Source of the DNA: Corynebacterium marambiense
Lineage (GTDB): Bacteria; Actinomycetota; Actinomycetes; Mycobacteriales; Mycobacteriaceae
DNA length: 64,000 bases
NCBI RefSeq assembly: GCF_016342275.1
Contig: NZ_JAEIOT010000004.1
Span: forward strand, 512,954 to 576,953
Direction: 5' to 3'
Shown one piece after another: positions 62,262-64,000 of the stretch. The translations under genes were made by a program, and so were the position numbers. The notes beneath the pieces were generated by a model. The model saw nothing but the letters and a program-made list of their open reading frames with translations. It made no database searches and was not told the DNA's origin. How positions within the stretch are numbered: position 1 is the first letter of the stretch; each line of letters starts with the position of its first letter.

Positions 62262-63340
62262 GGAAGGGCATACCGACCGTGAAAACAATGGGTGGTTCAC
62301 CAACCGCGATCCTGCGCCACGCGAACCCATGGGTCCTGCCTGTCCTGGTGACCCTGATCTCCGCCGCAGGTCTCTACGGGTACCTCTTCACGGGATATCG
62401 GCCGCATGCGTGGCCCGCGTGGGTCGCTGTGGCACTCGGTGCGGTGCTTTTGGCATCCACCGGTGGCGCGGACACCTACCGGGCCTTCAACCTCGACCAC
62501 GCGACCTGGCGTCGCCACCATCTTCTTCGGGTGGGGCTGTACACGGCCATCCTCTCCGCCTGTGCCCTGACCAACTGGTTCGTGCGCGGCGAGGGCGTTG
62601 TTCTGGTGAGCGTCGTGTTCTGGGTGGTGGCCGCCATCATCCAGGTCCGCAGCACGCGGACTTGGCCGGAAGCGCCCCGGACGGCGACGTCGAGGTCGGG
62701 AGATCCGGCGATCAGCGGTGGTGGCCCGCGCCGGGCGTGCCGGGCGATCATCGCCGGCAACGTTGTTCCGCGGAACCTCATCGGCTGGGGACTCACGGCC
62801 GTCGCTGCGGTCATCATCGGTCTCACAGGCATTCGGGTGAACTGGTCGATCCTTCCGCTGGTGATGGTGATGACGGGTCTCACATCCGACGAACGGCCGG
62901 ACCGCTGGATGGCCTTCAACGGTCGTCGACGGACCTGGCTGCGGGAACGGATGCGACTGGCGTTGCTCCATCCGGTCATGGCTGCGGTCGCGTCATTGCC
63001 GTCCCTGCTGATCGTGAACCCGGATGACCATCTGCTCACCGGGATCTGCAAGTGGATCGCGGTGGGATTCCTGATTAGCACCATCGACATCATCCTCCCC
63101 GTGCTCACCGTGTGGTGGGTGCCCTATCTCATCATCATCATGGGGCTGACGGGCATTCCGGCCCTGTTGCCCGCAGACATTGGTCCTGACCCGATCCTCT
63201 ATCCCGTGGTCGGCGCGGGATTCCTCATCGTCAACTACATCGTGGCCGACCTGTGGCTGGTCCGGCGTTGGCGGCCGGGGTCGAGGGGGTTGGCGGATTG
63301 GTTGGGCATGAACACCGGCAGGGCAACCAACGCGGGATGA
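62258..63340 (+). CDS. Membrane protein of the GntR-ABC operon, second paralogue
   Basis: A 360-residue protein with about nine or ten helices, containing YRAFNLDHATWRRHHLLR at the same place as its neighbour. The start overlaps the previous stop as ATGA. Last gene of the operon, ending 630 bases before the 16S rRNA gene, with no obvious terminator between. Confidence 0.83.
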   Translation: MRKGIPTVKTMGGSPTAILRHANPWVLPVLVTLISAAGLYGYLFTGYRPHAWPAWVAVALGAVLLASTGGADTYRAFNLDHATWRRHHLLRVGLYTAILSACALTNWFVRGEGVVLVSVVFWVVAAIIQVRSTRTWPEAPRTATSRSGDPAISGGGPRRACRAIIAGNVVPRNLIGWGLTAVAAVIIGLTGIRVNWSILPLVMVMTGLTSDERPDRWMAFNGRRRTWLRERMRLALLHPVMAAVASLPSLLIVNPDDHLLTGICKWIAVGFLISTIDIILPVLTVWWVPYLIIIMGLTGIPALLPADIGPDPILYPVVGAGFLIVNYIVADLWLVRRWRPGSRGLADWLGMNTGRATNAG

Positions 63341-63970
63341 GTGGCGGATGAACATCCCGAAAACTGCCGGTAACCTGCGTGTTTGTGTGTGTGGTGGGTG
63401 GTGTGTAAATTAGTGGGGGTCAGCGAGACCGACAGCGCCCCGCCGGGAAGTAATTTCTGTGGTTGTGTGGCGTGAGGAAAACATAAGCTGGCTCCAAGAA
63501 AAATTGTTCACCTGCCGGACTGGTTGCCTTTGGTGGTTGCTGGTTGGTTGTGTGCGTGATGTTTGAGAACTCGATAGTGTGCCAATGTATCTTGCCGGCA
63601 GGTGTGATCATCTTTGGGTGGTTGTGTTTGTTGGTGGGGTAATTGTTTTTTTGATTCGTTTCCGGATCATTCATGGTCGTGGCGTGTGCCGGGGAGTGTA
63701 AGTCGCTTCCTTAATCAGCTGCCGTGTGGTGTCCACTGTGTGTGGGTGCTGGTGGTGGTTGTTGACTGTGGTGGTTGGGACGGATGTTTGTGTGGCGTGT
63801 TTGTTTTTCCTCGTCGAATGACACGCGTCACTATGGCGGATGTTTCATCTGCTTTTTGTTTTTTTGGACAATCATTTTTGACATCGCCTGGTTCCTTTTG
63901 TGGGGTCGGGTGGTGTTGCTGGTTGTTTGTTTTGCTAGGTTTTTCAAGCTTTTTGTATTGCTTAAAGGCT
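63341..63970 (+). other. rRNA operon leader and upstream region
   Basis: 630 bases of strongly G+T-rich plus strand with many GGTTG/GTGTG runs and a lower GC content than the genes. A promoter-like TTTGTG-18-TAAATT pair lies at about 63382-63411. It carries boxA (63560-63583) and no convincing protein gene. Confidence 0.6.
63560..63583 (+). promoter_or_regulatory. rRNA antitermination element (boxA-like)
   Basis: TGTTTGAGAACTCGATAGTG and the following GTGCC agree with the conserved leader/spacer element of actinobacterial rrn operons, as I recall it. Such elements load Nus factors on the transcribing polymerase. Confidence 0.75.
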
Positions 63971-64000
63971 TTTATGGAGAGTTTGATCCTGGCTCAGGAC
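63971..64000 (+). rRNA. rrs: 16S ribosomal RNA, first 30 bases
   Basis: AGAGTTTGATCCTGGCTCAG at 63978-63997 is the universal 5' segment (Escherichia coli position 8), so the mature end lies near 63971. The gene runs off the window. Confidence 0.97.

Noticed and set aside
63420..63674. 84-codon frame on the minus strand of the rRNA leader
   Set aside because: It results from the G+T skew (Asn/His/Pro/Thr-rich translation) and overlaps boxA.

Overview
The window is high-GC actinobacterial chromosome, most likely from the genus Corynebacterium. The basis is gene content and order: trpL-E-G-D-CF-B-A; rpsF-ssb-rplI-dnaB next to a class A penicillin-binding protein and a GT87-like membrane protein (the order also known around ponA1 in Mycobacterium); an MMPL lipid exporter; cstA with a small Cys-Cys-terminated protein; a MhuD-type heme oxygenase; and DtxR-like boxes. 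The window ends in the first bases of a 16S rRNA gene. Several ParB-binding parS sites suggest that it lies on the origin-proximal part of the chromosome.

Layout. 1-5.8 kb: the 3' part of an MMPL exporter, a Rieske lipoprotein, and a MerR-ABC ATPase-permease operon. 5.9-13.1 kb: the complete tryptophan operon on the minus strand, with a leader peptide (three consecutive Trp codons) and an attenuator. 13.4-15.3 kb: GTP-type PEP carboxykinase. 15.3-25.7 kb: an iron/heme-type ABC importer (ATPase, two permeases, substrate-binding protein) interleaved with three membrane-anchored surface proteins that share one beta-sandwich-like repeat; a DtxR-like box lies upstream. 26-28.3 kb: CmtR-like regulator and P1B metal ATPase. 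28.3-29.3 kb: a frameshifted Nudix gene and an SdpI-like protein. 29.7-35.9 kb: dicarboxylate/amino-acid symporter, secreted serine-hydrolase-like protein, leuS and an unrecognised protein. 36.1-39.1 kb: cstA, CC-terminal protein and ArsA-like ATPase. 39.4-43.4 kb: Nei glycosylase, siderophore-interacting reductase, TrhO, MhuD and two small membrane proteins. 43.5-49.7 kb: universal stress protein, MarR regulator, DUF5318-like zinc-ribbon protein, class A PBP, GT87-like protein and a small membrane protein. 49.9-53.8 kb: rpsF, ssb, rplI and dnaB, with a cluster of DnaA boxes before dnaB. 53.9-58 kb: copA/copZ, thioredoxin and PspA. 58.1-63.3 kb: NYN-domain protein, then a GntR-ABC-two membrane protein operon. 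63.3-64 kb: rRNA leader with boxA and the 16S 5' end.

Themes. (1) Five parS or parS-like sites lie in the first 31 kb; one forms the stem of the trp operon terminator and one lies inside trpE. (2) At least nine genes have a TANNNT-like -10 element 6-7 bases before the start codon, the pattern of leaderless mRNAs. (3) Iron and heme handling recurs (surface-protein importer, SIP reductase, MhuD, DtxR-like boxes). (4) The best candidates for undescribed biology are the three-surface-protein importer, the CstA/CC-protein/ArsA-like set, the DnaA-box cluster before dnaB, and the duplicated membrane-protein ABC operon. All functional statements are inferred from the sequence by eye; no database search was run.
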